Shown: piece by piece, positions 1-10,241 of the stretch | Layout of the letters: each line of letters opens with the position of its first letter | Numbering within the stretch: the stretch's first letter is position 1 | Translations under genes and position numbers: made by a program | DNA from: Hormiphora californensis | Taxonomy: Eukaryota; Ctenophora; Tentaculata; Cydippida; Pleurobrachiidae | Assembly: GCA_020137815.1 (NCBI GenBank) | Contig: CM035351.1 | Coordinates: 7,155,815 to 7,219,814, forward strand | Length of the DNA: 64,000 nt | Direction of reading: 5' to 3' | Notes under the pieces: generated by a model | What the model saw: only the letters and a program-made list of their open reading frames with translations | Databases searched by the model: none | Told to the model about the DNA's origin: nothing

Positions 1-174
1 AAGTCTAAACAGGGATGAATTAAAGATCCGACCTTGTTCCTGGTTCAACTCTCTCCACCGCTCCTCGATCAGTCCTTCATAGAGGGAGCTCATGACTTGT
101 CTGCAGTAACTGGAACTAAGCTTGGGTGACAGTTGGTCGGCTGGTAGAGAGGGACACAACAGCAGGCTCTTCAT
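1..174 (-). CDS. NUDT22-like Nudix protein, N-terminal part (cut by window edge)
   Basis: The reverse strand opens with ATG at 174 and stays open for 58 codons to the window edge. The peptide begins MKSLLLCPSLPADQL and contains EERWRELNQEQGRIFNSSLFR. This resembles the N-terminal pattern of NUDT22, where a W-x-x-R-x(4)-P/Q-x-x-(I/L)-F-(N/D)-x(3)-(K/L)-F-R segment precedes the Nudix fold. The complete gene at 1339-2316 shows the same pattern (IWGARCTANPALFNGTKFR). The family hydrolyses UDP-glucose and UDP-galactose. The open frame is short, so the call rests on this motif and on the tandem position beside a clear NUDT22 gene. The catalytic Nudix box would lie to the left of the window, so activity cannot be judged. 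Confidence 0.55.
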   Translation of the reverse strand, partial: MKSLLLCPSLPADQLSPKLSSSYCRQVMSSLYEGLIEERWRELNQEQGRIFNSSLFRL

Positions 175-304
175 TGTTTATACCGCCTGCAGGAAGGGAT
201 GGGTTTAGTGGTCATGTGGGTAGTGGTTAACATATGCAAAATTGGAAAAGTGTGTTCGGCAAGTAGGGGTGGAGCAAACAACAGAAACAAGAAAATATAG
301 GACT

Positions 305-353
305 GAGAGAGAGAGAGAGCGAGACAGTGAGGGAGAGAGAGAGAGGGAGACAG

Positions 354-438
<85 letters not shown>

Positions 439-447
439 GTGAGAGAG
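305..447. repeat. (GA)n microsatellite
   Basis: An almost pure GA tract with a few interruptions (GAGC, GAGT, GATA). It produces long spurious Ser-Leu and Arg-Glu frames on both strands. It lies in the 1.2 kb gap between the two NUDT22-like genes. Confidence 0.95.
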
Positions 448-805
448 AAAGAAACAAGTATTTAACACACAGACATACGATGCACAACAAAGACAAAGAC
501 AGGAAACGCACTAAAAACTTGCACACTCTCACAAACAGTAACTCGTGAGAGATCCGGTGTTGTTTCGAACAGTCTCAGAGAAACAACCAGCTTTATTTAA
601 AAAGAAAGGAAATGGTCTCAAAAATAGATACATGTTCCAATTTAAAAATTTCAATCAGCCAGCCACGACCTACAGAGCAAGTCGAGTTATTAAATGGAGA
701 TAAAGAGAGGATGAAAAGAAGGGTATACCGCGGAGAAATGAGGTTTGACGTAGACCATCTGGTTTGTGTAAAAAAACAGAGGACTTTAACTAACACACAC
801 GATAT

Positions 806-852
806 TACATTGAGGGAGAATGTGAGAGAGAATGTGAGAGAGAATGTGAGAC

Positions 853-943
<91 letters not shown>

Positions 944-972
944 GGGAGAGAGAGGGAGAGAGAGAGAGGGAG
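806..972. repeat. GAGAATGT minisatellite followed by (GA)n
   Basis: Three copies of GAGAGAATGTGA at about 810-850 run into a GA tract reaching 972. A second, looser GA-rich patch lies at 1095-1135. Nothing else is seen in the gap from 175 to 1338, apart from a TTTATT at about 1149 that could serve as a poly(A) signal (AATAAA on the minus strand) for the gene at 1339-2316. Confidence 0.9.
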
Positions 973-1338
973 ATGGCATACGCCACAACACAGAGGGTCG
1001 CCAATGTTGCATGCATACTTAATAGTGACACTAAGATGCTTTTCTCTCTCTCCCTTGGCCTCCTACACAAGCAAAGTTCCTCTTAATGTACGTTGTTATA
1101 GAGGGAGAGAGGGAGAGGAAGGGAGAGAGGGAGAGACCCTCACACTTTTTTATTGTTCAATACAATTTATCTCCCTCCCTGGGCCTCTCTTTTTCATTCA
1201 TTGTCCAATGTCCTCTCTTTAATGGGAGTCTGTACCTTCCCCTCTCTCACTCTAACTCTCTCCATCTCTCTCTCTCTCACTCTATGTGAGAGAGTCGGAG
1301 CCTATTGCTGCAGCTGATGCATTATAACACCTTCATTA

Positions 1339-2316
1339 CTAAAGAGTCTGAAAAAGTCTATGGTTGTAGCCAAGTGTTGACTTTAAACCCTCCATTAGAG
1401 ATTTGGTACATTCCAACAACAGTTCCATCGGTACCCCAACCATCTCCCTCTCACCCCCCTCTTTGAAGCGATGCAGGGGCAATGTCTCCCCACTCCTCTC
1501 ACCTCCACGGCACAAATCATCCAACGTTACAAATGCTATCTCATCAGATTCCCAATCCTCGAAACCTTCAGCGGTGTACCTAGCAGCAACTTGTTGTGCG
1601 CTCAGCGGGGTACGGAGTATGAAATTAAATTCAGGTTTTAGGGCCACATTTTTATCCCGGGTTATACCCAATAACCTGATCTCCCCCAGATTCTCCTCCA
1701 GCAGATTCAACTCCTCTCTCAGCTCCCGGCCAAGACTATCAAATATCTCATCCCTGATTTTATCACTCTCCACCTCCGACATCCCTTCCTTGATCCCTAT
1801 CTCGGATGGTTCAGGGTGTCCCCCCGGGAAGTGCCACATTCCACCGGCATCAACAGCAGCGGATCTTAATTGAATGACAACTAGATCATCACTAGTTACC
1901 AACACAGCACTGTGGCCTATAACATGTGCTATACACGCATCTCGGTCTCCAAACAGCCTCTCTCCTGCCCTCTGGAATTCCTCCTGTAGGTCACTATTCA
2001 CAGTCACTGTGTGGTCCCGATAGTTCGTCATACCGGTCTTTACCGTTATTCCTGATCCCTCTCCCAGGACAAGGGAGAGGTTTTCACTACATTTCCTAAT
2101 CTGGACCCCATCTGCAGTATTGGGAGATATGCCAGCACATCTGAACTTGGTTCCATTAAAAAGGGCTGGATTGGCAGTACACCGGGCACCCCAGATCTCA
2201 TCACCATCTCGCTCCAGATCAGGGGTTGCCTTCCTCCTGTTGAAGTTGGGTCGGTGACATACCCGGACTTGCTCCCGGCAGAGAGGTTGAGGGAAAAAGA
2301 GATTCCTGGCTGACAT
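1339..2316 (-). CDS. NUDT22: NUDT22-like Nudix hydrolase (UDP-sugar pyrophosphatase)
   Basis: This is an uninterrupted 325-residue frame beginning MSARNLFFPQPLCREQ. It has the features of NUDT22: the N-terminal IWGARCTANPALFNGTKFR block, a TNYRDHTVTVN segment (TSYRDFLGTN in mammals), PGGHPEPS, and a Nudix-helix-like RELREELNLL. The Nudix box is atypical, because a long insertion separates the GG from the RE-x-x-EE helix. The same is true of vertebrate NUDT22, so this does not indicate decay. The family hydrolyses UDP-glucose and UDP-galactose to UMP and sugar phosphate. The length is close to the human protein (about 300 aa). The gene has no intron in its coding part. A truncated paralogue lies 1.2 kb further along the same strand. 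I chose the first ATG of the frame; the next Met residues are internal. Confidence 0.85.
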   Translation of the reverse strand: MSARNLFFPQPLCREQVRVCHRPNFNRRKATPDLERDGDEIWGARCTANPALFNGTKFRCAGISPNTADGVQIRKCSENLSLVLGEGSGITVKTGMTNYRDHTVTVNSDLQEEFQRAGERLFGDRDACIAHVIGHSAVLVTSDDLVVIQLRSAAVDAGGMWHFPGGHPEPSEIGIKEGMSEVESDKIRDEIFDSLGRELREELNLLEENLGEIRLLGITRDKNVALKPEFNFILRTPLSAQQVAARYTAEGFEDWESDEIAFVTLDDLCRGGERSGETLPLHRFKEGGEREMVGVPMELLLECTKSLMEGLKSTLGYNHRLFQTL

Positions 2317-4266
2317 CTACAATCCTAAAGAGAGGAAGATTTTCTGTAATATATGTAGTACGGTGCAGTATTTTCTTCGTGGGTGACTTGAGGGGGGATG
2401 ATGGAATATATTTTCAAGTGGGAGTATTCGCCGTAAATCATTAAATGGTTTACTTTTAGTTGGGATTTATTTCCCCATATAAAGACAATTCAATAAATAG
2501 GAAGAGAGCTTTGAACACTAAGCGGGAATATGAAAGCATTGCCTAATTTCGATAAACTTTTTATGAACTTTTTGTCAAAAATTTAAAAAAAGGCCAGCTT
2601 TTTAATAATATCATGCGACGAACCCCCTACCCTGTCAAAAGATGACACTGACAGCTTTGTTGCTAAATAATATAGGGGGAGCATGCTCGAGCATTGACAA
2701 ACATCATTCAATATTTCAAAAACCTGACAAAAACAAAAAACACCACATTCCAAGAAAGTTGATTAATAGAGAGTGCAGTCACATGAATGCTACAGTAACT
2801 GTTTTTACCTGTCTTATTAGTTGAAGCAGGAAGCTGAAGCTGTCTATTATAGTTGTTAATATATAGCAAAGGAGAGAGAGAGGGAGGGAGATATAAAGAT
2901 ATAGAGTTGGCCTGGGTGTGTCAGCTGGTCAAGATAATATTAGGAGGGGGATTAGGGAGGTAGGGGGCCCTGTCGACGTGCCAACATGAAAACAAGGAAG
3001 ATGCTGCAAATGATGCCAGAAACATATATCCAAAGTGAAGGAAAATATGGCCGTAGGAAAATTGAACAGATGGGAACCCTTTCTCCTATCAATTTGGTAT
3101 TACCTTGACATGTTCCCAGTCTGTCGGCTCCCACACCGGGCCGAAGGCCCGGTGTGAGCTTACGCGAGGCCGAGCGAGGCCGAATGGACAGACTGCGTAG
3201 CATGACAAGTATTACCGTAATCTACTTTTACCTTTCGCCCACAGCTTTTGCCCCACCCCATGCTTGTATGCGTTCCCACGCCCTACTGTTTTCCATCATA
3301 GACGTGTTAGAGGACATCTAACAGCCCCGGCATGAGACATTTTATTATTAGCACGTGATAACAAGCATACATTAAATGAATCATGTCTATTAGTAATGCC
3401 TAAGGACACCGTATCATTTATAAGATACATTTGGAGATCGATATAACGTACTTTTCACGGTATATCGAGGACTGATATATAGGGGTCGTACTATTATACT
3501 GCTGAATGATAAACTGATACGTGATAAGATTGATAACCTTCTTGACCATGTATGTACTTTTAGTATCAGTTTTATGTTTCAAACTGACTACCAATACCAC
3601 GATCTCCATATGTCTGTACAGGACTTCTTGGCAATCTCTCTTGTTTTGTTAATAACTTCCGGCATGTATTGCAGACTGCAATTGCGGTTACTGTTATCTA
3701 AATGGCCGGGAGGAGTCAATTCCATGAATCCCTGCCAAGAAGGGAGAAAATGAGCCGCGCACTAAAAATAGACATGAAGCACTGGTCTGAAGCTGCGCGC
3801 TCGCGCCCAATAGCTGTGCTTTCATTACCTCTCACAAGGACAAAACTAGCAATAGCCAATATCACACACAACACTACACACGACAAAATCAACACTTCAG
3901 TTCTCGGAACGTTGCAGGGGTTCTTTATCAAGATAGAGGTGGCATGATAGGAGTAGATCTCCGAGTAGATGTACCTGATCTACACAGCTTACCAAGACAG
4001 ATGCGATTGAATGATACGTGTATCACAGAGAGACTAGATGGATAAAGATCGAGAGGGGGAGAGAGAAAGAGAGGGTGAAGTTGGGGACGGGATAAGATAT
4101 ATAAAAAGTAATAGTATAAACTGTATAAAATATTATGTTCCACACTTACTATTTGATGTAGATGCTGAACTTTGTAAACTGAAACAGAGATATTACATTA
4201 GATCATTACACACAGTGTGTAATAGCTCTCTCTATATATTGAGTTGTTTCTATTGAGCTCTCACAA
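2317..4266. other. Intergenic DNA, no gene recognised
   Basis: AT-rich, mostly unique-looking sequence between the NUDT22-like gene and the RING gene. It holds one GC-rich hairpin near 3133 and a few short frames. A minus-strand 71-codon frame at 3716-3931 has a hydrophobic stretch, and a plus-strand 81-codon frame at 3702-3947 overlaps it. Neither resembles anything I know. A possible alternative last exon of the RING gene lies at about 3945-3985. Confidence 0.6.
3133..3157. repeat. GC-rich hairpin
   Basis: CACACCGGGCCGAAGGCCCGGTGTG forms a nearly perfect 12-bp stem around a one- to three-base loop. It stands in AT-rich surroundings and is followed by a short direct repeat (CGAGGCCGAG CGAGGCCGAA) at 3160-3184. 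This is most likely the end of a degenerate mobile element. Confidence 0.7.
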
Positions 4267-4494
4267 CTACTGTACATTGAACCCTATCTGAACTCTATCC
4301 AAATACCAACTCTCTCTCTCTCTTTTCTCTCTCATTCCATCCCTATTATACCTGCTACTATTTGTGGACAGATCATTGCCGGTGGCTGCTGGCCGACATT
4401 CTGTAGATCCACTACGACAATCTGCGGGGGATGTAATGTGATAGAGAGAAATTGGCAGAAATCCTTGTAATAAACAGGGCATTGAGCGACGAAT

Positions 4495-4550
<56 letters not shown>

Positions 4551-7016
4551 CATCTCTCTTCCGTAGAAGGTAAATTATTATTTCACTCCCCTAATAATGT
4601 TTCCAATAATATGGATGATCTTATTCATCTTTGCTCTACCGAACCCTCACAGAGCACGAAATAAAATGCAGTCTAAACTACACAAGTTGATATGTGTGTG
4701 TAGCCCCGATAATACTCACCACTAAGAACGTTATATTTGCACAGTGGACATGTCCCATGAGATATGAGCCAGGGTGTTATGCACAAGTCATCGTACTCGT
4801 GTCCACATTGCAATGTCTTTACTCGCTGAGAGAGGAGGAGGAAGTGGGTAGCGAGATATGGGTAAACAAATAATATTTTATGGAGGGGTGTGAGCTAACA
4901 CAATATTTATTGTTTAGGAGCACAACATTCTAGTAATGTGATACACAATGAAGACAAAGGAATCACAACACGTGATATACCCCTGACGTCACCCTGTGTG
5001 GTTGTATATAGTTGTCATGAGGTTTCTACTGTGTGTTCTAGATGTGTTTCTAATGTTGCTATAGCAACCATAATGGCAGGAAATTCATAAACATTTCACA
5101 GCAAATCACATGACTCTATATGACTCAGATGTGACTGTGTATGTGAGTTACACTGACCGCGGGATGAGTAGCATCCTCCAGGCATATGATACACTCTATA
5201 GTCTCTCCAGGTGAAATAGTTCGGACTGGTAGAGCCGCTATCTTTTGTTTAGCTTTTCTCTCCTTCACGCTCCTCTCTGCTCGCTCTCTGATCACGAAAA
5301 TACTCCTCCTGGCCCTGACCTGAAGAGAAACATGAGGGTTGTAATATGTAGATGTCAATAGTAATACTTAGTTCGAAGGGGGCTGAGGGGGACAGATAGA
5401 TAGTAAAGGAATATAAAAATGAGGATAACAAATGGGCGGATAAAAGTGGGTGGGGGCGGTTAGTGCACGATCAATTACCACAACATCAGTGTTAGAGGGG
5501 TGACGTCTTACCGCAACAGAATTCGATAGGGTAGGGGAGCGCCTTACCCTCATTGCCAGAATGAAACAGGCTGATGCGAATACCAGGAACAATACACCCA
5601 ACTTTAGAAAGTGTTCTCGTTTCTGAGGGGGGGGGGTTGAATTAAATCAGGTTATATATCAGGAACTTAGTGGGTCATAGATAATAGCCATGACACGTGT
5701 GGCTATTATCTATGTGCACACCGATGTAATTATGTAACACCATGTAAAACTCCCACCTACTCTAACTTGCATCCCAACACCTACCCTAAGATATGCTGAG
5801 TAGGGGGTGATGGTAGCGCTGGTAAGGAGGCCCCTACTGTTGTATAGATAGGCGTCATAAGCATGGGTATAATCAATTGCTACTATCGTCACTTTCTCCT
5901 TCAAATCGTTATGCTAAATGGGGGCGGGAGCATGTCAAAAAATAATAATAAATGATAATAATAGCATGTATTGTATTGTGCTGTAAGAACAATACAAGTA
6001 TTGTATAGTATGTTAGGGGGCAAGATAACATCGAATATGTCTCACCAGAAGGACCGTATCAGATGATTCCTCACTACCAAGTAGAATAATGTCTGAAAAC
6101 TGGGCTATCTTACCAACCTGGGAGAGAGATGGAGGGGGTTAGTCATTGTAGGGGGCAGGTTACGTAATTATCCCGGTAATTTCCTGTCAGTTGCTCTTTG
6201 CAAGGCTCCCTAATTATACGTCAGCAGGACGCAATATGAACCGGGGGAATACAGTGCATAATAATAACATTTCTGGACAATTGCTATTACGTCACTGTTC
6301 TTCATGAACTTGTTATCACTGTACTCTTCCAACCAGGAAGGCATACTAACATTATGTGGTCATGTAATGACTAAATAAATACCCATCATGCCCATATAAT
6401 CAGGGATAAATGCAGGACACGGGCCAAGTGACCATGGTTATAATACTAAGCTCTTGCAACTTACTACGTTTCCTGAAGATATAATAAACCTACCGATCAC
6501 CCTCACATTCCAAGATGGATTGGTGTTATTGGATAACACATTGTTGTGTAACTCACCACGGAGTCTCTCTGTGCATCAGTTGCTTCTTTATCCATCACCA
6601 CGAGGGGCACACAGTCAGTTACTTGGCATGTTCCTATTAGCACTTTCAGTTCATTCTCAGAAGATGCTGGCACTCTGATGCTCTTTAGTTTCCCTGTCAT
6701 GTGTTCTGGGCCCTCATTCAGCAGTCTCACACCGTGAAACCTGCAGGATAGATCATAGATTTGGTTAAGAAGTAACCCCTCTCGCGACCTTTGCGCGCTG
6801 GCAAGGGAGGGTAACTTCGTAACCAAGGATAGATATATGTGGTGTGTACGATCTGTATTTTTACTCTCCTTCCTGATACGAACAACATGCAACGTTTTCA
6901 GTGTACAGTTTTATTAGATGGTGTGTATTGTACATTATTATTTGCCATGACAGCAATTATTTTGCTTGCACATTGCCTCTCTCTCTCTCTCTCCCTCTCT
7001 CTCTCTCTCCCTCTCC

Positions 7017-7102
<86 letters not shown>

Positions 7103-7863
7103 TTCTCTGCCAGTATTGTTACTGGTACAAAGTTGGCACTTGCCAGTATAAACTTAGATCACTATTGATTTATTGGACAACAAAGGCAATAAAACATTGT
7201 ACGTGTGTGAAGTACATTTCACATTTTAATGTACAATGTATTCAATTGTGATTTGTGTGCGTCGTGTCATGTGTGTGTCATGTGCGTGTATTATGTCTAG
7301 GCGACTGGCGGCAGTTGAGTTTGGCACAGGGTGGCACACGCACTCGTATAGGAAATATAAGTGTGTGTTAACGGTCGTAATATTAAATTATAGACGGAAA
7401 GAGAAGGAAAGGAGAGAAACGAGAAGGAAAGGAAGAAAAAGAATAAAAATGGAGAAAAAGAGAGATGAGTAAAATGAAAGGGATATAATATTTTATGCAT
7501 GTAAATGGATCATAGTAGGCACAGAGACGCGTGTAGGCCCACACTATATTAGCTGTGTGCCACGCACACTCACTCACTCACAGTGATAAAGAAAGAGGTT
7601 AGGACAACAATTTTACATAGTACTGTGATACACATAATTATTATGAATGAGATCTGAAAAGGATTAAACATTTACATCTAGTAACTAATGAAAACGATTG
7701 TAATATGTACATACCAGCATATATATGTAGTATGTAGTAAAATTACTTACATCATTATTTGGCTATTATCAGTATCAAATAACATCACATCCACTAGATC
7801 CCCAAGACATACGGCTACCACACTGGCCCACAGTAACATCCACCGACCCATGACACCCTGCAT
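4267..7863 (-). CDS. Single-pass membrane RING-H2 E3 ubiquitin ligase (PA-TM-RING-like), 8 exons
   Basis: Exons read on the minus strand, with phases that all match: 7863-7751 (signal peptide MQGVMGRWMLLWASVVAVCL), 6740-6557, 6117-6046, 5913-5785, 5622-5548 (membrane helix GVLFLVFASACFILAMR), 5319-5158, 4825-4720 and 4421-4267. The model gives about 331 residues: signal peptide, a short luminal domain, one helix, a basic stop-transfer (VRARR), then LPVRTI-x(5)-IECIICLED and QCGHEYDDLC-x(3)-W-x(6)-TCPLCKYN. This order matches the PA-TM-RING ligases (GOLIATH/RNF13/RNF43 class), which ubiquitylate membrane cargo from endosomes or the cell surface. The luminal part is too divergent to assign to a subfamily. 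The fifth RING ligand is Asp, not His. The last exon may instead splice at 4352 to an exon near 3985-3945, which also ends in frame. Confidence 0.75.
4498..4546. repeat. (AC)n microsatellite
   Basis: About 24 uninterrupted AC units between exons 7 and 8 of the RING gene. Confidence 0.95.
6977..7101. repeat. (TC)n microsatellite
   Basis: A long TC tract in intron 1 of the RING gene. It reads as GA in the transcript, and the Leu-Ser frames across it are artefacts. Confidence 0.95.
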
Positions 7864-9460
7864 CACGAGCTATACATAGATGTGTGGTGTTTAGTTTGAT
7901 GAATTGTTATTTACTATTCCAGAAATATGATGCTATTTTATAATCATCACTTTTGGCTCGTTAAGATGCGTTTCTTCCGGCTACTTGGCTTTACTAACTG
8001 CACCGTAGTAAGTAGTACATACTTAAGCGGCTCTGTTCTGGCAAATATAGAATGAGATAAGAGTCTCGGATGTCAATATGATAACTGTCTTGAGGCACTG
8101 AACAAAGAATTCGATTTTAAAAATATAGATAAGTATTTGTGCATTTTAAAAGTGACAAGCTTGACACTGAGACTGTTCCACAGAGAAAAACGCTTCAATT
8201 TATCGTATGACAATGGTTATACCCTACAAGGGTGGACGTAGCAAATTAGACATTTCTTTCATAGTGTCTTTTGTTGGTCAAGATATGATACGATGTTATC
8301 AAGATTCAAGAAGATATATTTATCTGGGGCAAAAAAGCATGCTTCCCGATGCTTCACATTTATTTACTCTATGGTACAAACAAATAGGTTGACCAAAATT
8401 TCACAATTTTAGCTCAAAGTTCATTTCATGACTTGAATGAACTTTTATTTGTCTTATCTCTCAACTCGAACCATTCCAAAAGTGATCCAAATGGTTGGTT
8501 GGTGATACTAAGCCGACGTTCTACCAAGCTCTTTGAGCGGTGTGACGCGGTGACTCCCAAACTGATTATCCCAATGGTGTTGGCTATCGATTTTCTTCAA
8601 AATGCAAAGTTAGGAAAAACCAAAACGGACAACCAAAAGGCACACAGTAATCACATTTCTGACAGTTAGTCAGGCCATGTGATTCCCACCGAATCATGGA
8701 CTATTCTGAATTGCTATTTAGGCTTTAAGCGGTTGAGAATCACGTATCACAGCCGCAAATGAGGAATGACGATGATGATTGGCCATGATATCCAAAGCTC
8801 AATGACAAGTGGCCTCTTTACCAAAGTGCTCTCGAATCACATGTCGCTTTTTCGATACGCATCCCTCAGGCCTCATTAGCGACTGTGATACGTGATTTTC
8901 CCCACTAAGCCACACCCGCTTCGATTTAGAAATGAACTCAGAATGATTGATGCACCAAGAGGCAAGATAATTTTGAAAAATGTCAGAGTCGTGAACTCGG
9001 CCATATACATGTTGGTTGTGGCAGTCATTTTGACGTGTGGACCAAACTTTAGCAAAATGATTGAGTCCATTTTTTCAACTGTTCACTCCTCTGGTTTTCG
9101 GAACGTTTTCTATATTTATAATTTCGGGTTCCTAATAAGACTTCTTCTCGGATGCATATTGCATTTGAAACTCTCTCTTTTATCAGGAACCTGAGAAACT
9201 CTTCCCCCTACACCCCGCCGGGGCTCCAACCCTGGTCGCCTTTGTGGGGGCTCCACCCCTACCCCCCGGCCCCCTCTGCTGGACCCTCAACCCTGGACAC
9301 ACATAGGCGGACGCGGCTGCAACTTGCCTGCAAGCCGCACACCGCCCCAGGCCGAAAGCTAAATCGCCCTACTAAGAAATAAGCTAACGCCTACCTTATA
9401 TTCTATTACATAAACTTACTACGGTGGCTTGAAATGGCGAAACCGGGAGCCGAAAAAAAA

Positions 9461-9610
9461 TGAGGCCCCTCGGAAATGTTCAAGTCATGCACAATCAAGT
9501 CACGCCCACCAATCACAGCGCAGAACGCGTGAAGCACTCCGCGCGTTCTGAGCTGTGATTGGTGGGCGTGACTTGATTGTATATGACTTGAACATTTCCG
9601 AGGGGCCTCA
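9461..9610. mobile_element. 150-bp foldback (MITE-like) element
   Basis: The ends TGAGGCCCCTCGG and CCGAGGGGCCTCA are inverted. The repeat continues inward for about 65 bp through TCAAGTCACGCCCACCAATCA to a short loop near 9533. A small insertion (GCACA against ATAT) distinguishes the arms. The body carries ATTGG/CCAAT and a GCGCGTTCTG motif. It has no coding capacity, so it would be a non-autonomous palindromic transposon. Confidence 0.8.
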
Positions 9611-10231
9611 TTAAATTCCGGAAACGAGTTTATTTTGTGCACGTGAAGATTTTTAAAATTTTAAAATAAAATGCAAGATACAACGCGCGCGCCGCGCTTT
9701 GACAATTAGCAGCGCTAAATTTTTGAAACAGCGCGTAACTACAATATAAAAATTTAAAAAGTCCACCTGTCTCAATTAAATCTGGCGGCACCGAACTGAT
9801 CTGAACGTACTGTAGCGAGAATCAAAACGGGGTCTGGCGCCGCCTGACACTGACAAGTGGCAGAAGTCCACAGGAGGAGCGCGAACCGGACTCGGAACTG
9901 GAACACAGAGGTCAGAGGGGCACGTGCTGTCAGAAACGAGAATGGGTCAGGCCAATGCTCTGACAGGGCACGTGAGAAAAAATGAAACTAAACTCTTAAT
10001 TTAATTAAAAAGATGTGGTCCTAAATCCGGACAATAACTTTATACACAAACTTTGTACATATTTCTATTACAGAGAGGGGTTCAAAACAAAAAACGCGAC
10101 AATTCGCCCAAAGATTGCTCCCACTTTCCCTGACTAACACCATGATGTACAGCGGTTACAACGACATTAGTCAAGCAATCCTTGGACAAATCCTCGCAAA
10201 TGAAAATGTTGACTGACGTAAAAAAGAACAG

Positions 10232-10237
10232 TTTATT
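10232..10237 (-). terminator. HYDIN poly(A) signal AATAAA
   Basis: The minus strand reads TAA CTCT AATAAA, so a canonical polyadenylation hexamer starts four bases after the HYDIN stop codon. This implies a very short 3' UTR. Confidence 0.6.
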
Positions 10238-10241
10238 AGAG

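Larger units (their letters stand above)
7864..10241. other. Intergenic DNA between the RING gene and the HYDIN 3' end
   Basis: No gene is recognised. The sequence contains a GC-rich patch at 9200-9350 (repeated CTCCA/CCCC motifs), a 150-bp foldback at 9461-9610, and AT-rich DNA towards HYDIN. Short frames at 8207-8392, 8433-8669 and 8892-9194 have no family features or convincing splice context. Confidence 0.6.

Noticed and set aside
227-532. Long Ser-Leu frames on the minus strand
   Set aside because: They are translations of (GA)n/(TC)n microsatellites. The same applies to frames at 593-1070, 6839-7251, 37864-38080, 52298-52767, 53668-53967, 56271-56694 and 60488-60698.
6806-6829. Shared 17-mer CTTCGTAACCAAGGATA at 6.8 kb and 55.1 kb
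   Set aside because: Both sites are intronic and the match ends quickly, so it is probably a fragment of a dispersed repeat. Too short to interpret.
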